Numbered from the stretch's first letter, positions 18,901-28,529 are shown. The stretch is 38,638 bases of DNA from Patescibacteria group bacterium (GCA_019750255.1 JAIEOU010000011.1:1-38638), one strand, 5' to 3'. Numbers and translations are program-made. The notes: a model not told the origin generated them from the letters alone.

Positions 18901-20230
18901 TGTACGCTTTTATATCGAACTTACGTTTGGCTCCTGCGTAATTCATATAACGGATTTTTCCAAATACAGATCGCGTATTCCAAGCCCGATCGTGCACGCC
19001 CGCTATCGACCACATCACACCAACTACTCCATTTGGATCATGACCATCGAGTTCGTAGCGATCATTTAGGTACAGAGCCGTATCAATCGCTGTTTGCGTA
19101 TCTGGAGTCCACTCTAAAATTTTCTTTGCCCAGTACATGCGGCACCAGCCATGCAGTTTGCCGGTTGTGGTTAATTGACTTTGCATAGCATTCCACAACT
19201 CGTCGTGTGTCTTTCCGGCATCAAGCGCACTCCGGCTATAGCTAAACTCTCGAACGTCGTCGGCGTGTTCGGCAATAGTCTTTTGTGCCCAGGCGTGCGC
19301 GCCCGCAATGGTATCGTACTGATTGTTATAAAAACAATAGTTATCAGCAAGTTCCCGCCGAACAATCAGTTCCTCTAGATACGCCTCACGAGCTGACACG
19401 TTCACCTCTGGAGCGCAGCGGACCATGAGCGCCGCACGCTGCGGCGACAGCTGACCGAAATGGAAATAGGGCGAAAGGTCTGACTGTCCATCTTCATTTG
19501 GGTCGTTGCGTCTATTGTCATAACCCGACAAACGCTCTTCGCAGAAAACCTTCAATGCTGTATCCGCAGCGTGTGCACCGGGTACGAGCCACGACACCGG
19601 CACTACCGACCGGTCGGTCTCAAGGTTAGCCATTACATTGTCCCACGACACCTCGGCCGGTAGAGTCAGATCCGCCGACTGCGCCTGTAGACGCGGAAAT
19701 TCAGTTAAAAATTCTGGCAAAAGGCGAGTTATTTTCGGTCGAAACGTATAGGCTGCGAACTCTTCTTTTGGACTAGCGAACCATACCGGAACAATATTGT
19801 GGGCATCGACCTCCGTCAAACGCACAGGTATCAACCTCCCTACCTGTTCGCGCCAGGCATTTGGGTCGCGCAATGGGTTTTGATCAGTCACCACTTCACC
19901 CACGTCATGTTTTTTCACGAACTTAGAAATAGTATCAGCGGGATTCCCTTGTAACAGGTAGAAAGGGATATGTTTACTTCGTACAGTGGATTCAACTTCG
20001 GCCAGTCCGCGCAGCATGAAATCATACTGACGATGCGTAGCGTGCCCATAGGTAGATACAAGATTAAATACCACACAGAGCGTCACTCCTCTCGCTACCG
20101 CTTGTTCTTGTGCGTAAAGGAGCGCCCAGTTATCCAGAGCGCGCTGATCGCGCTCCATCCAGTAGACCACCATCCCAGCACCTACAGGAGCCTCATTGCG
20201 CGGTCTCACTCGTCGCATATCAACCTTCAT
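18860..20230 (-). CDS. phr: Class II deoxyribodipyrimidine photolyase
   Basis: ORF 456 aa; VVYWMERDQRALDNWALL...; WCRMYWAKKILEWTPDTQTAIDTALYLNDRYELDGHDPNGVVGVMWSIAGVHDRAW. Confidence 0.92.
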   Translation of the reverse strand: MKVDMRRVRPRNEAPVGAGMVVYWMERDQRALDNWALLYAQEQAVARGVTLCVVFNLVSTYGHATHRQYDFMLRGLAEVESTVRSKHIPFYLLQGNPADTISKFVKKHDVGEVVTDQNPLRDPNAWREQVGRLIPVRLTEVDAHNIVPVWFASPKEEFAAYTFRPKITRLLPEFLTEFPRLQAQSADLTLPAEVSWDNVMANLETDRSVVPVSWLVPGAHAADTALKVFCEERLSGYDNRRNDPNEDGQSDLSPYFHFGQLSPQRAALMVRCAPEVNVSAREAYLEELIVRRELADNYCFYNNQYDTIAGAHAWAQKTIAEHADDVREFSYSRSALDAGKTHDELWNAMQSQLTTTGKLHGWCRMYWAKKILEWTPDTQTAIDTALYLNDRYELDGHDPNGVVGVMWSIAGVHDRAWNTRSVFGKIRYMNYAGAKRKFDIKAYIARYDGRASLFHD

Positions 20231-20232
20231 AC

Positions 20233-20457
20233 CTATTCAATAATCGTGTATTCAACAGTACCCAAGGTGCGCTTCGGCATAATCAACCAAGCAACGAAAT
20301 AGAGTAGGGCTCCAGGAAAGATACCCGTAAGGACGAGGAGGATAATCGCTATAATCCGAAACAGCACCGGGTCTTGATCAAAGTAACGAGCAAGACCAGC
20401 GAGTACTCCCGCCACGACCGCACCTTCATACTCACGCTCTAGCTTTTTTGTATTCAT
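20233..20457 (-). CDS. PspC domain protein
   Basis: In-frame start MNTKKLEREYEGAVVAGVLAGLARYFDQDPVLFRI within ORF 20233-20604. Confidence 0.8.
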   Translation of the reverse strand: MNTKKLEREYEGAVVAGVLAGLARYFDQDPVLFRIIAIILLVLTGIFPGALLYFVAWLIMPKRTLGTVEYTIIE

Positions 20458-20458
20458 T

Positions 20459-21148
20459 TTATAGATTATAGATGACATCTTTCCGCTCAACAACCACATC
20501 CCAACCACGCGCTTGAGCATGCGCGTACAAAGCGGCGTTTGGATTAAAACAAATCGGCCGTTCCACCGCCTCCAGGAGCGGTATGTCGGACTCCGTATCA
20601 CCAACGGCTATTGCTCCAATCCGTGACAATTCCGGGTGACGAGCAAACACCCGCTCCACGATACTCGACTTATTCTGGATGAGATGCTCTTCGGTAACTA
20701 CCCCCGTAAAGCGATCTTGAGGCCCAATTTCGTATATGCGACCATACACCTTATCAAAACCATATTGACCACAAAACTCATCAAGAATCGTTTTTGGTGA
20801 TTGAGAAATTGCTATCAAGGTAAAGCCCTGATGTTTTAAATCGCGCAAGAGATCTCGGGTATACCGATAGACACGCTTGCTGTGCACAACTACTACTTGT
20901 CTACCAATATCAGCAAATACGCCGTAGTGCACACCACGTATGTGCCGAATAAAGGTTGTGATAACCGCATCTATATAGGCCTCATAGCTCCCCTCGCGCC
21001 CCTGCCAAGCGCGATAAGCTTCTTCATATTCGTACCGTGCATCCGAGGGGAACACATGAGCCTTAATCAGCGCCTCAACAAGCTCAATGAGTAAACTGGA
21101 ACGAAAGACAGTCCCATCAATATCAAAGAATGCGACGGGGTGTTCCAT
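20459..21148 (-). CDS. HAD-IB family hydrolase (SerB-like phosphatase)
   Basis: ORF 229 aa; VAFFDIDGTVFRSSLL...AISQSPKTIL...IGAIAVGDTESDIPLLEAVERPICFNPNAAL. Confidence 0.88.
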   Translation of the reverse strand: MEHPVAFFDIDGTVFRSSLLIELVEALIKAHVFPSDARYEYEEAYRAWQGREGSYEAYIDAVITTFIRHIRGVHYGVFADIGRQVVVVHSKRVYRYTRDLLRDLKHQGFTLIAISQSPKTILDEFCGQYGFDKVYGRIYEIGPQDRFTGVVTEEHLIQNKSSIVERVFARHPELSRIGAIAVGDTESDIPLLEAVERPICFNPNAALYAHAQARGWDVVVERKDVIYNL

Positions 21149-21169
21149 AGTGGATGTATGCTATCACGT

Positions 21170-22000
21170 TTAGGTCACACGAATAAAGAGCGCCCGCAGT
21201 TCACGATACTCTTTTTCATTCAACTGATATCGGACAAATACACCCTCTTCATCCTTACCTACGGTCGAGACCGTAAGCGTCCCATCAGGTCGTACGGACT
21301 CAACATACCCAACCACACTTTCACCATCAGGCACATCATATTCAATTACCGCTCCGGTGTGCGGAGCAAGTCCAACATGCACACCACGCCCTCCCCGCAA
21401 AAGCACATGCCAGGTCCCGGCCCGCCGTGGACGGACCATGGTCCACGGCAGGGTTCGACCATTGCGCCTGAGCATAAAAGATACATATTCGACCGCCAAC
21501 AGCGGTAAGTAGAGCGACTCAGTAAAAAAATCATCACCCAAATACCGTCGGACGGCTTGAGTTGAAGCATGGTGCGCGTCATACGATTCTCCCACAGCCA
21601 ACTCTGGAAAAATTGATTCCCCACTATAGACAAGCTCATCCTTGTGCACCCACCCAATTACACCGTGGTGTTCAATCGATGTGAACCGCCCCTCATGCCG
21701 CATCACCCTCACTGGTGTTGCATAGGGCACCACCGTCAGCACGCTGTCAAACGCATGGACCGGTCGCAGAAACAATCGTGCTTCAGGAACCCGAACGAAC
21801 GCTTCAGTATGAGTACCAATGTCCGGCCGACCAGAGAAATCAAACACATCGGGTGGTACCGTTACCGCACTAAGGAGGGGTGCCGCAACGGGAGCCGGAA
21901 ACTCGCGACGGGTGGTACTTTCGGGCTTTACGTTATACGTACCGCGTGAAGTACTAAATAACTCCTTAATTACTTCAATGAAAGCCTGACGGTATTGCAT
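21170..22000 (-). CDS. SH3-like plus CHAP/NlpC-like domain protein, possibly catalytically degenerate
   Basis: ORF 276 aa; SH3-like ARLFLRPVHAFDSVLTVVPYATPVRVMRHEGRFTSIEHHGVIGWVHKDEL; CHAP-like GTWHVLLRGGRGVHVGL...VGYVESVRPDGTLTVSTV. Confidence 0.45.
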   Translation of the reverse strand: MQYRQAFIEVIKELFSTSRGTYNVKPESTTRREFPAPVAAPLLSAVTVPPDVFDFSGRPDIGTHTEAFVRVPEARLFLRPVHAFDSVLTVVPYATPVRVMRHEGRFTSIEHHGVIGWVHKDELVYSGESIFPELAVGESYDAHHASTQAVRRYLGDDFFTESLYLPLLAVEYVSFMLRRNGRTLPWTMVRPRRAGTWHVLLRGGRGVHVGLAPHTGAVIEYDVPDGESVVGYVESVRPDGTLTVSTVGKDEEGVFVRYQLNEKEYRELRALFIRVT

Positions 22001-22036
22001 AACGGTACCCCGAGAATAACACCACTATAGTAACAG

Positions 22037-22067
22037 AAAATGCGCACCCTTGTTTGGTGCGCATTTT
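22037..22067 (-). terminator. Rho-independent terminator
   Basis: AAAATGCGCACC-cttgttt-GGTGCGCATTTT perfect 12 bp. Confidence 0.8.
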
Positions 22068-22086
22068 GTATGGCAATTTCGGTGCT

Positions 22087-23205
22087 CTACCGAACCATCT
22101 GGTAGATGCGCTCAGCTACGGCGCCCAGGGTAACTGAGACCATCATAAGGAGCACCAGCACCGCACCAAATGGTACATAGAGAAGAAGACCATACAATAA
22201 CGCGCCAAAGAGCAGCCAAGGGAGACCAAAAGTGTATCGCGGCATAATCAATACGCGCAGGAACCCGCCAGTAACCGCCACGGCGCCCACAATCGCCACA
22301 CACAAGAGAAAGAGATACAGTACCAGCATCATGCCACCGAGGAACACCCCGAGCTGGCTCGCAATGAGAATTCCAGCCACAAACGGCATGACGAGCAGAA
22401 CCGCTAGACCAATTAATCCTGACCGAAGGTAGTGAGTGGTGGCGTGTGCGACGAGAGACTCGAGCGAACGACGCAAAAGCAAATACCAGGTAAGCACGGC
22501 AAACAGAAGTGTCAGCGTCAGTTCCGCCACCGTCCAGAGTCGCTGTGCAGGGTTTACCGCTTCGCCACTCCCCTGCACCACTGCACCTTGTACGACAGAA
22601 CCTGGCGCGCGTACGAGCGGTGATCCACTACCATACTGCACAGCGCCCGCAATAGCGGCTCGTTCCCCTAGCGTTAATTCTCCCACCGTGACAGTGACAT
22701 CATGAGCAACCGGACCATCAAGTCGCAAGGTAGTCATGTGACCGAGCACATCGTGTCCGACCGACCCAGCAATGACAGCCTCTTGCCCAAAGAATATTAC
22801 ATCGCCATCAATTTGCGCACCTGAAAGCACTTCCAGTCTTTGTCCGATAACAAAAAGATCGCCGCGTACTCGACCACTAACAGTCACTTCACCCGCAATA
22901 ATACGGACATCATCACCACTGTCACCCTGCATATCAGCAGTTAATCCCACCGCCAGAGTATCTGAAGCAACGGTACCGTTAAGTGTAACTCGTCCACCGG
23001 CGACGTACGCATCACCCTCAATAACACCCGACAAGGATACCGCCGAGCCAACTCCATAAAAGTCACCCTCTACCGTTTGCTCCTGGGCCAAAGAAACAGT
23101 TTCCTCACTACGAATAACACTGTTAGCTTCGGCCGGCTGAGCCAAGAAGAAAACAATAGAAAAGGCGCTAAAAATAAGCGCAGAACCAGCAAAATATGAC
23201 TTCAT
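22087..23205 (-). CDS. Membrane protein with signal peptide and bactofilin-like beta-helix repeats
   Basis: VEGDFYGVGSAVSLSGVIEGDAYVAGGRVTLNGTV...VSGRVRGDLFVIGQRLEVLSGAQIDGDVIFFG followed by several TM segments. Confidence 0.7.
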   Translation of the reverse strand: MKSYFAGSALIFSAFSIVFFLAQPAEANSVIRSEETVSLAQEQTVEGDFYGVGSAVSLSGVIEGDAYVAGGRVTLNGTVASDTLAVGLTADMQGDSGDDVRIIAGEVTVSGRVRGDLFVIGQRLEVLSGAQIDGDVIFFGQEAVIAGSVGHDVLGHMTTLRLDGPVAHDVTVTVGELTLGERAAIAGAVQYGSGSPLVRAPGSVVQGAVVQGSGEAVNPAQRLWTVAELTLTLLFAVLTWYLLLRRSLESLVAHATTHYLRSGLIGLAVLLVMPFVAGILIASQLGVFLGGMMLVLYLFLLCVAIVGAVAVTGGFLRVLIMPRYTFGLPWLLFGALLYGLLLYVPFGAVLVLLMMVSVTLGAVAERIYQMVR

Positions 23206-23257
23206 TGCAACGATTATACCACACAAAGGGTCGCTCTGCTAGAAATCTCCAGGATAG

Positions 23258-23698
23258 CTATAGACAACCCAATAGTGACATCGTTTCGAGAGTAGAAGGA
23301 CTGTCGCCACCGACGACTGCGCTAAACCTCTCTCTACCCAACTTCTCCTCTGCACATACAATCATATCGGGAGTAATGATAAACGTATCGTAATCAATTC
23401 CCGCGGTCGAAAGGAGAGATTTTTGTGTAGACGAGAGCGGCAGAGATGACAGAGCAATTGAAGTAGGAGGGATGGATGTATCAGAAACTAGTGCGCCGTC
23501 TGATACAGAATCGGTCGTAGCCGTTTCTTGCACCGACTCTTCGAGACCACCTGTAATTTCTTGACTCTGAATAGGCAACGCCTCATCTGAAGCTGGCGTG
23601 TCGGCGACTAGCAAAAATTGTACATACAGAAACGCACCAACAACCATAGATATAGCGACCAGGAGCAGTAACAGCGCAGCAAAGAGGAAACGATGCAT
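23258..23698 (-). CDS. Hypothetical single-TM protein
   Basis: ORF 146 aa with N-terminal hydrophobic anchor. Confidence 0.5.
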   Translation of the reverse strand: MHRFLFAALLLLLVAISMVVGAFLYVQFLLVADTPASDEALPIQSQEITGGLEESVQETATTDSVSDGALVSDTSIPPTSIALSSLPLSSTQKSLLSTAGIDYDTFIITPDMIVCAEEKLGRERFSAVVGGDSPSTLETMSLLGCL

Positions 23699-23947
23699 GA
23701 AAGAAATTATTATGGTCGATATTCAACCGGAGCCTGCAGAATAGCAATTAGCGTGAGAGCCAGCATAAAAAGAAACAGACCGGAGGAAAAGAGCGCCATG
23801 CGCGGACGTGACAATTCCATTTTTCCGGTATACCAATTACGAACAAATAGGAACGAGAAAACAAAACGGAAAAAGTTCATACGTAAATATCGTACCTATA
23901 GTGTACCAGTAAGGTACCGACGTATCCAATACAACCTGTCCCAATCC

Positions 23948-25159
23948 TTACGGTGTGGCTGAAAGTACTAATGTGATTACGCGCTCTTGTCCTTGCGATA
24001 AAATCGTTAATGAAATGGATTGTCCTACCTTCTTCCCGCGCAATATGGTTGCCAGGTCACGCCCTCGTAAATCTTCGCCGTCAATGTTCAGAATAATATC
24101 GTTCTCACGCAGACCTGCACGATCCGCCGGTGACCCAGGCATCACGGCCAACGCTTCTGGCCGCTCTCCCCGCGCCACCAGTGCTCCATAGTCAACGGAA
24201 AGGTTATTCACTTCCTGCAATTCCTGGCTTACTGTCACGTATCGTACTCCTAAAAAAGGCCTCACGATAGCACCGGTTTCTTTGACAGACTCGACGACGT
24301 CGCGCACCACATGCGCCGGCAGAGCGAAGGCAATATTATCTGCTCCCCGGGACGTTGCGACATTTACACCCACCACCTCCCCCGCCAGATTGAGTAGCGG
24401 ACCGCCTGAATTGCCCGGATTAATCGCAGCATCTGTCTGTATTACTTCACTAAGAGCCTCGCTTTCGCCAAAGCCATCAGTCGCCACAATTGAACGCGAA
24501 AGTCCTGAGACGACGCCCACTGATACCGAATTTTGAAACTCAGCCAAAGCATTACCAATCGCAACGACACTCTCACCTAAGCGGAGCGAAGTCGAGTCAC
24601 CAAAAATGAGCGGCTCTAGGTATACATTAGCCGGTAACTCACTAATTTTAAGTATCGCGATGTCGAGCTGCGTATCAAGCGCAAGTACTTCTACCGGGTA
24701 ACTCTCACCACTCGTCGTAATTACCGAGTAGCGAGCTTCAGTGTCATTAACCACATGGCGGTTGGTAACAACCATTCCATCACTCGACACGATAAAGCCC
24801 GACCCCCCTCCTACTTCCTGTTCTTCAACTCCATTCTCCCGCACCCGTGGGATTGCAAATCCTCCACCCCATCCGCCCCAGGGATTAAATTCTTCGTAGT
24901 ATCGCTCATAGACGGGGACATCTTTTGTGACCACAATCGACACAACAGAATCATTAACACGAGACACCATATCCGGAATAATCGTAGCTGACCCTACTTC
25001 TCCTGTTAGCACTTGTGTTTGCGCACTTGTCGCGACGGGTAATAGTGGCGTGAGTACAGTTGGGTTTGAAAAAACTATACCGAACAGCACGACTAGTACC
25101 ACTAATGCCCCCGCAATACCCCCACACAACACATAAAAAAGCTTTGCAAGCATAGGCAC
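23948..25159 (-). CDS. htrA: HtrA/DegP-type S1C serine protease with one PDZ domain
   Basis: ORF 403 aa; VVTNRHVV, LDIAILKI, DAAINPGNSGGPLLN, C-terminal PDZ. Confidence 0.94.
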   Translation of the reverse strand: MPMLAKLFYVLCGGIAGALVVLVVLFGIVFSNPTVLTPLLPVATSAQTQVLTGEVGSATIIPDMVSRVNDSVVSIVVTKDVPVYERYYEEFNPWGGWGGGFAIPRVRENGVEEQEVGGGSGFIVSSDGMVVTNRHVVNDTEARYSVITTSGESYPVEVLALDTQLDIAILKISELPANVYLEPLIFGDSTSLRLGESVVAIGNALAEFQNSVSVGVVSGLSRSIVATDGFGESEALSEVIQTDAAINPGNSGGPLLNLAGEVVGVNVATSRGADNIAFALPAHVVRDVVESVKETGAIVRPFLGVRYVTVSQELQEVNNLSVDYGALVARGERPEALAVMPGSPADRAGLRENDIILNIDGEDLRGRDLATILRGKKVGQSISLTILSQGQERVITLVLSATP

Positions 25160-25187
25160 GAATATTTTCTAAACGCTATACCCTCTG

Positions 25188-26207
25188 TTACGTTTCGGGA
25201 GGAGTCTCTCTTTCAAACAATAATCTTCCCCGCTCCCACATTTCAGGGTGACCGCGCAGCTTTAGCCAATACCACCATTCCCCACCCCATAAGTATTGTT
25301 TGTCGTAGCGAGTGTCTCTGGCGTAGGCCAAAATATCATTAAACTTATGCACGTCCATCCGTGTGAACTGAAGGTCAATAGACGTCTCTATCACAGGTGC
25401 AATGAGCCACGGCTCAGCTGAAAGCTCAATGAGAACGGTCGGCTTTTTGCCATATACCAACGAAATGAGCTTTTCCTTCACGCGATACGCAAAGGGCGGG
25501 AGTATAGTGCGGAATTGGCCGAGTTCAGGATTCCAGAAATAAACGTAGACACTGGTGCCAAACAGATCACCACGCTGATATGCCCCCTTCCACGTCCCAA
25601 GATTGCCGCTGTCCGTCACCAAAATTGGTCGTGACGGGTCAAGCTCGCGAACAAGCGCAATTTCAGCATCCAGCAACGCCTCATCGAGTTCTCCGCAGTG
25701 CTCAAATGCAAACACTCGAAGATATGGTTCGTTTTCCACTTGCCATGTCTTAACAGCCGGACTGTTCTTGTAGCGATTTACCACGACCTCGATATAGGCA
25801 AGAAGCTGTTCGCGCTGCAGCTCCGAAGTCTGGCCACGCACCCACAGAGGAATATGACATTCTGGCCAGCGCGGTAGACGCCGCCCGACAGCCAACACAA
25901 CTTCTGCCCCCACTTCTTCAGCGCGACGGATTTGATAGTCGAGCTCCTCAAAATTGTAGTCCTCATCTTCTGGCTCTACCATTGGCCAATGTGCAGCCAG
26001 TCGTAGATGACGTATTTTTAGATCATCAAGTTGCGCATCATAGGCCTCTCGCCAGTTGAGCCCAAGTTCCCGAGCGTACGGTGTACTAAATGACATACCG
26101 TAGGTAACGGTAGGAGGCACGGGCTTGTAAGCAAGGAAATAACCCAGAGCCAAAGAAAGCAAAAGGAGGACCAGGAGGACGAGTGTGATTTTTTTTAAAC
26201 GAGACAT
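25188..26207 (-). CDS. Glycoside hydrolase clan-A-like TIM barrel (cellulase/GH5-like), membrane anchored
   Basis: ORF about 340 aa; HLRLAAHWPMVEPEDEDYNFEELDYQI...VKTWQVENEPYLR; second Glu in VLIELSAEPW. Confidence 0.65.
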   Translation of the reverse strand: MSRLKKITLVLLVLLLLSLALGYFLAYKPVPPTVTYGMSFSTPYARELGLNWREAYDAQLDDLKIRHLRLAAHWPMVEPEDEDYNFEELDYQIRRAEEVGAEVVLAVGRRLPRWPECHIPLWVRGQTSELQREQLLAYIEVVVNRYKNSPAVKTWQVENEPYLRVFAFEHCGELDEALLDAEIALVRELDPSRPILVTDSGNLGTWKGAYQRGDLFGTSVYVYFWNPELGQFRTILPPFAYRVKEKLISLVYGKKPTVLIELSAEPWLIAPVIETSIDLQFTRMDVHKFNDILAYARDTRYDKQYLWGGEWWYWLKLRGHPEMWERGRLLFERETPPET

Positions 26208-26209
26208 AG

Positions 26210-27148
26210 CTACCATGTGACAAATAAAGTTACGTATCCAACAGCTATCAAAACGACATACGCAACCTGACGCAAAACAACGCTCGGGCGAGTCTCATGC
26301 ACGGCAGCACTGTCAGGTATTGCTGCCCCGAGAAAGACTGTAATTATAAAAATAAACACAAACTTAAGCCCATCGAGCGCTTGAACTACTGCCACGTCCC
26401 CCCAATCAGTGGCCTTTAAGAGCAAAAAGGCGGCCGCCCCAGCGAGCATCTTCGCCAGAATTACAATTGCCCCAGTTTTCTTAGTCGTTGTCTTGGTCTG
26501 TTCTTTAATTTTTCCCAGATAATTAGGAACAAGTAAGAGCGACAGCGTAAACAGGAGCAATCCTACCCGTGACCAAAAAAACCCATCATCAAAACTTGTT
26601 TCTTCAAACAGTCCCTTCATAGTTATAAAGTGGAGCGCAAAGAAAATTCCACTATGGATTACCTGCATTACAGTATCGGTGCGCGGTAGGTTTTGTGCTA
26701 CCAGAAGCGTACCGAGCGAAAGCACGACGATTCCAATGATGTAATTACTGGACAGTCCCGTACCTAAAAAAAGGTACGTCATACCAAAGGAAGCGATGGC
26801 GGAAATAGAACCAATTACTGGCATCACATTAACCGCCTCTGCCCTTTTTAGTGCATCATACATCGATACCAGGGCCATAAAAAAGGTATACGCCGCCAGG
26901 AATGACATGCCCACAACCTGGATGCTGGGCTGCTCGACATTCGCTAGATGAGGAAATCCGATAGACGACAGCCCCGGTAAGAACCCAATGACATATATCA
27001 CTAACCAAAAACCTGTAAGGAGGCAGGAGTAAAAGGCATACACAAACGGACGCGGAAGCGCCTTCTCGTCTGTGACGATGTACTTATCAATGATGGCAAC
27101 GATGGCGTTTAAGAGCTGCCCACCGGTCGCCAAGAGAATCCAGGCCAT
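26210..27148 (-). CDS. EamA/DMT-like permease
   Basis: ORF 312 aa, about 10 TM; EAVNVMPVIGSISAIASFGMTYLFLGTGLS. Confidence 0.65.
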   Translation of the reverse strand: MAWILLATGGQLLNAIVAIIDKYIVTDEKALPRPFVYAFYSCLLTGFWLVIYVIGFLPGLSSIGFPHLANVEQPSIQVVGMSFLAAYTFFMALVSMYDALKRAEAVNVMPVIGSISAIASFGMTYLFLGTGLSSNYIIGIVVLSLGTLLVAQNLPRTDTVMQVIHSGIFFALHFITMKGLFEETSFDDGFFWSRVGLLLFTLSLLLVPNYLGKIKEQTKTTTKKTGAIVILAKMLAGAAAFLLLKATDWGDVAVVQALDGLKFVFIFIITVFLGAAIPDSAAVHETRPSVVLRQVAYVVLIAVGYVTLFVTW

Positions 27149-27154
27149 GTAGGC

Positions 27155-28378
27155 CTATTCTACCACCCGGTTTTCTTCACAGATTTTCTTATACACGTAC
27201 GCACTTGGGCGAATTGATCGCTCGAGTGTCTCGTAGTTAACCTCCACTAGACCGAAGCGTTTTTTAAATCCGAGTGCCCATTCGTAATTATCGAGGAGCG
27301 ACCAGTACATGTGACTGCGAACCTCTGCACCGTCCTGAATCGCCCTCCACGTTCCGTAGACCTGTTTTTTTATATACTCCGCACGGTCACTGTCGTCCTC
27401 GTCTGCTACACCACCCTCAGATACAAACAACGGCTTTTTGTATCTCGCCAACATCATGAGTGCGTCATATATATATTCAGGAGCAAAGTTCCAGTCCATG
27501 TCAGTTTTCTTCCATGAACGACCGTCTCCGAACTGTGTATAGAAGTAGTAGTTGAGACCAACCGAGTCGCAGTGTTTATGGATTCGCTTCATCAGACAGT
27601 GTGTCCACAGGTAATTAGCAAGCAGTGCTTTTATTTTATTAAAAGGGTTGCCATTGGCTGCAAAAACAATTACGTGCGCGACATGACTCACCTCTGTCTG
27701 TGGTGACACCACTTTAATGGCACGGTACGCAGCGTTATGTGCGAGTGCCAAGTTCTTCATGACTCGAAAATACATAAACACAGGTGACAGGCCCCAACTA
27801 GGTTTAGCTTCATACTGTCGTCCGGAATTGGTGATCGATACACGGTCAGTGAGCGTAAAGCGCTTAAATGGCGGCCAACTTCCTCGCAGCCACCCGTTGC
27901 TCGCAAATACAGCCGCCTCATTCATGGTTGAGAAGTGTTCACAAAGATCACCCAGCTTCAGAACAACATAGGAGCAATAGCGAGCAAAGATTTCCGATGA
28001 ATTCTTCTGCTCAAAGCCTCCTTGCTCGGTAAACCACACAGGCTGGGTGAAATGCCACAGCGTAACGTACGGGGTAATTCCCCTGGTGTGGAGCGCTGTA
28101 AGTACAGCTCGGTAATGAAGAATTGCATTTTCATCAAACTGCCCCGCTATGGGTTCAATGCGTGCCCACTCCACCGAGAAGCGGTGCGCCGTATGCCCGA
28201 GGGACTGAGCGATATCAAAATCAGCTTCGAAACGGTTATAGTGGTCGCAGGCTTGGCCGCAGGGTGGTACCAAGCCATCACGTGCAGCTTCGGCCCAATC
28301 GCAATTATCAATACCGCCTTCTACTTGGTAAGAAGCAGTTGCTGCTCCCCACTTAAATCCTTCCGGGAAAGTTTTCAT
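27155..28378 (-). CDS. Glycoside hydrolase family 1 (beta-glucosidase-like)
   Basis: ORF 407 aa; FPEGFKWGAATASYQVEGG, HRFSVEWARIEP, STMNEAAVF, LFVSEGG. Confidence 0.92.
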   Translation of the reverse strand: MKTFPEGFKWGAATASYQVEGGIDNCDWAEAARDGLVPPCGQACDHYNRFEADFDIAQSLGHTAHRFSVEWARIEPIAGQFDENAILHYRAVLTALHTRGITPYVTLWHFTQPVWFTEQGGFEQKNSSEIFARYCSYVVLKLGDLCEHFSTMNEAAVFASNGWLRGSWPPFKRFTLTDRVSITNSGRQYEAKPSWGLSPVFMYFRVMKNLALAHNAAYRAIKVVSPQTEVSHVAHVIVFAANGNPFNKIKALLANYLWTHCLMKRIHKHCDSVGLNYYFYTQFGDGRSWKKTDMDWNFAPEYIYDALMMLARYKKPLFVSEGGVADEDDSDRAEYIKKQVYGTWRAIQDGAEVRSHMYWSLLDNYEWALGFKKRFGLVEVNYETLERSIRPSAYVYKKICEENRVVE

Positions 28379-28388
28379 AAATATACTA

Positions 28389-28529
28389 TTAGCTGTTCCT
28401 TACAGGAACGGTACACCTTGTCGATATTTTAGTTCGCAAAGCTCCTAAAAATATCTGGCAAGGTCTTGGGAAAGCCTCCCAGGCTTTCTCACCCCACTTA
28501 AATCCTTCAGGAAATGTCTTGTCTGTCAT
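28389..28529 (-). pseudogene. Remnant of the 5' end of a second GH1 gene
   Basis: Minus-strand ORF MTDKTFPEGFKWGEKAWEAF... (46 aa) directly upstream of the GH1 gene; KTFPEGFKWG identical to its N-terminus. Confidence 0.65.

Noticed and set aside
22087-23059. Plus-strand ORFs 22232-22432, 22436-22705 and 22772-23059
   Set aside because: Antisense to the bactofilin-like gene, Ser/Thr/Pro-rich shadows without domains.
23711-23880. Apparent 56-aa membrane ORF (MNFFRFVFSFLFVRNW...ILQAPVEYRP) on the minus strand
   Set aside because: On recount the reading frame breaks: the run at 23821-23824 is TTTT, so the two halves are in different frames; only a 36-aa ORF (23711-23821) remains, too weak to call.
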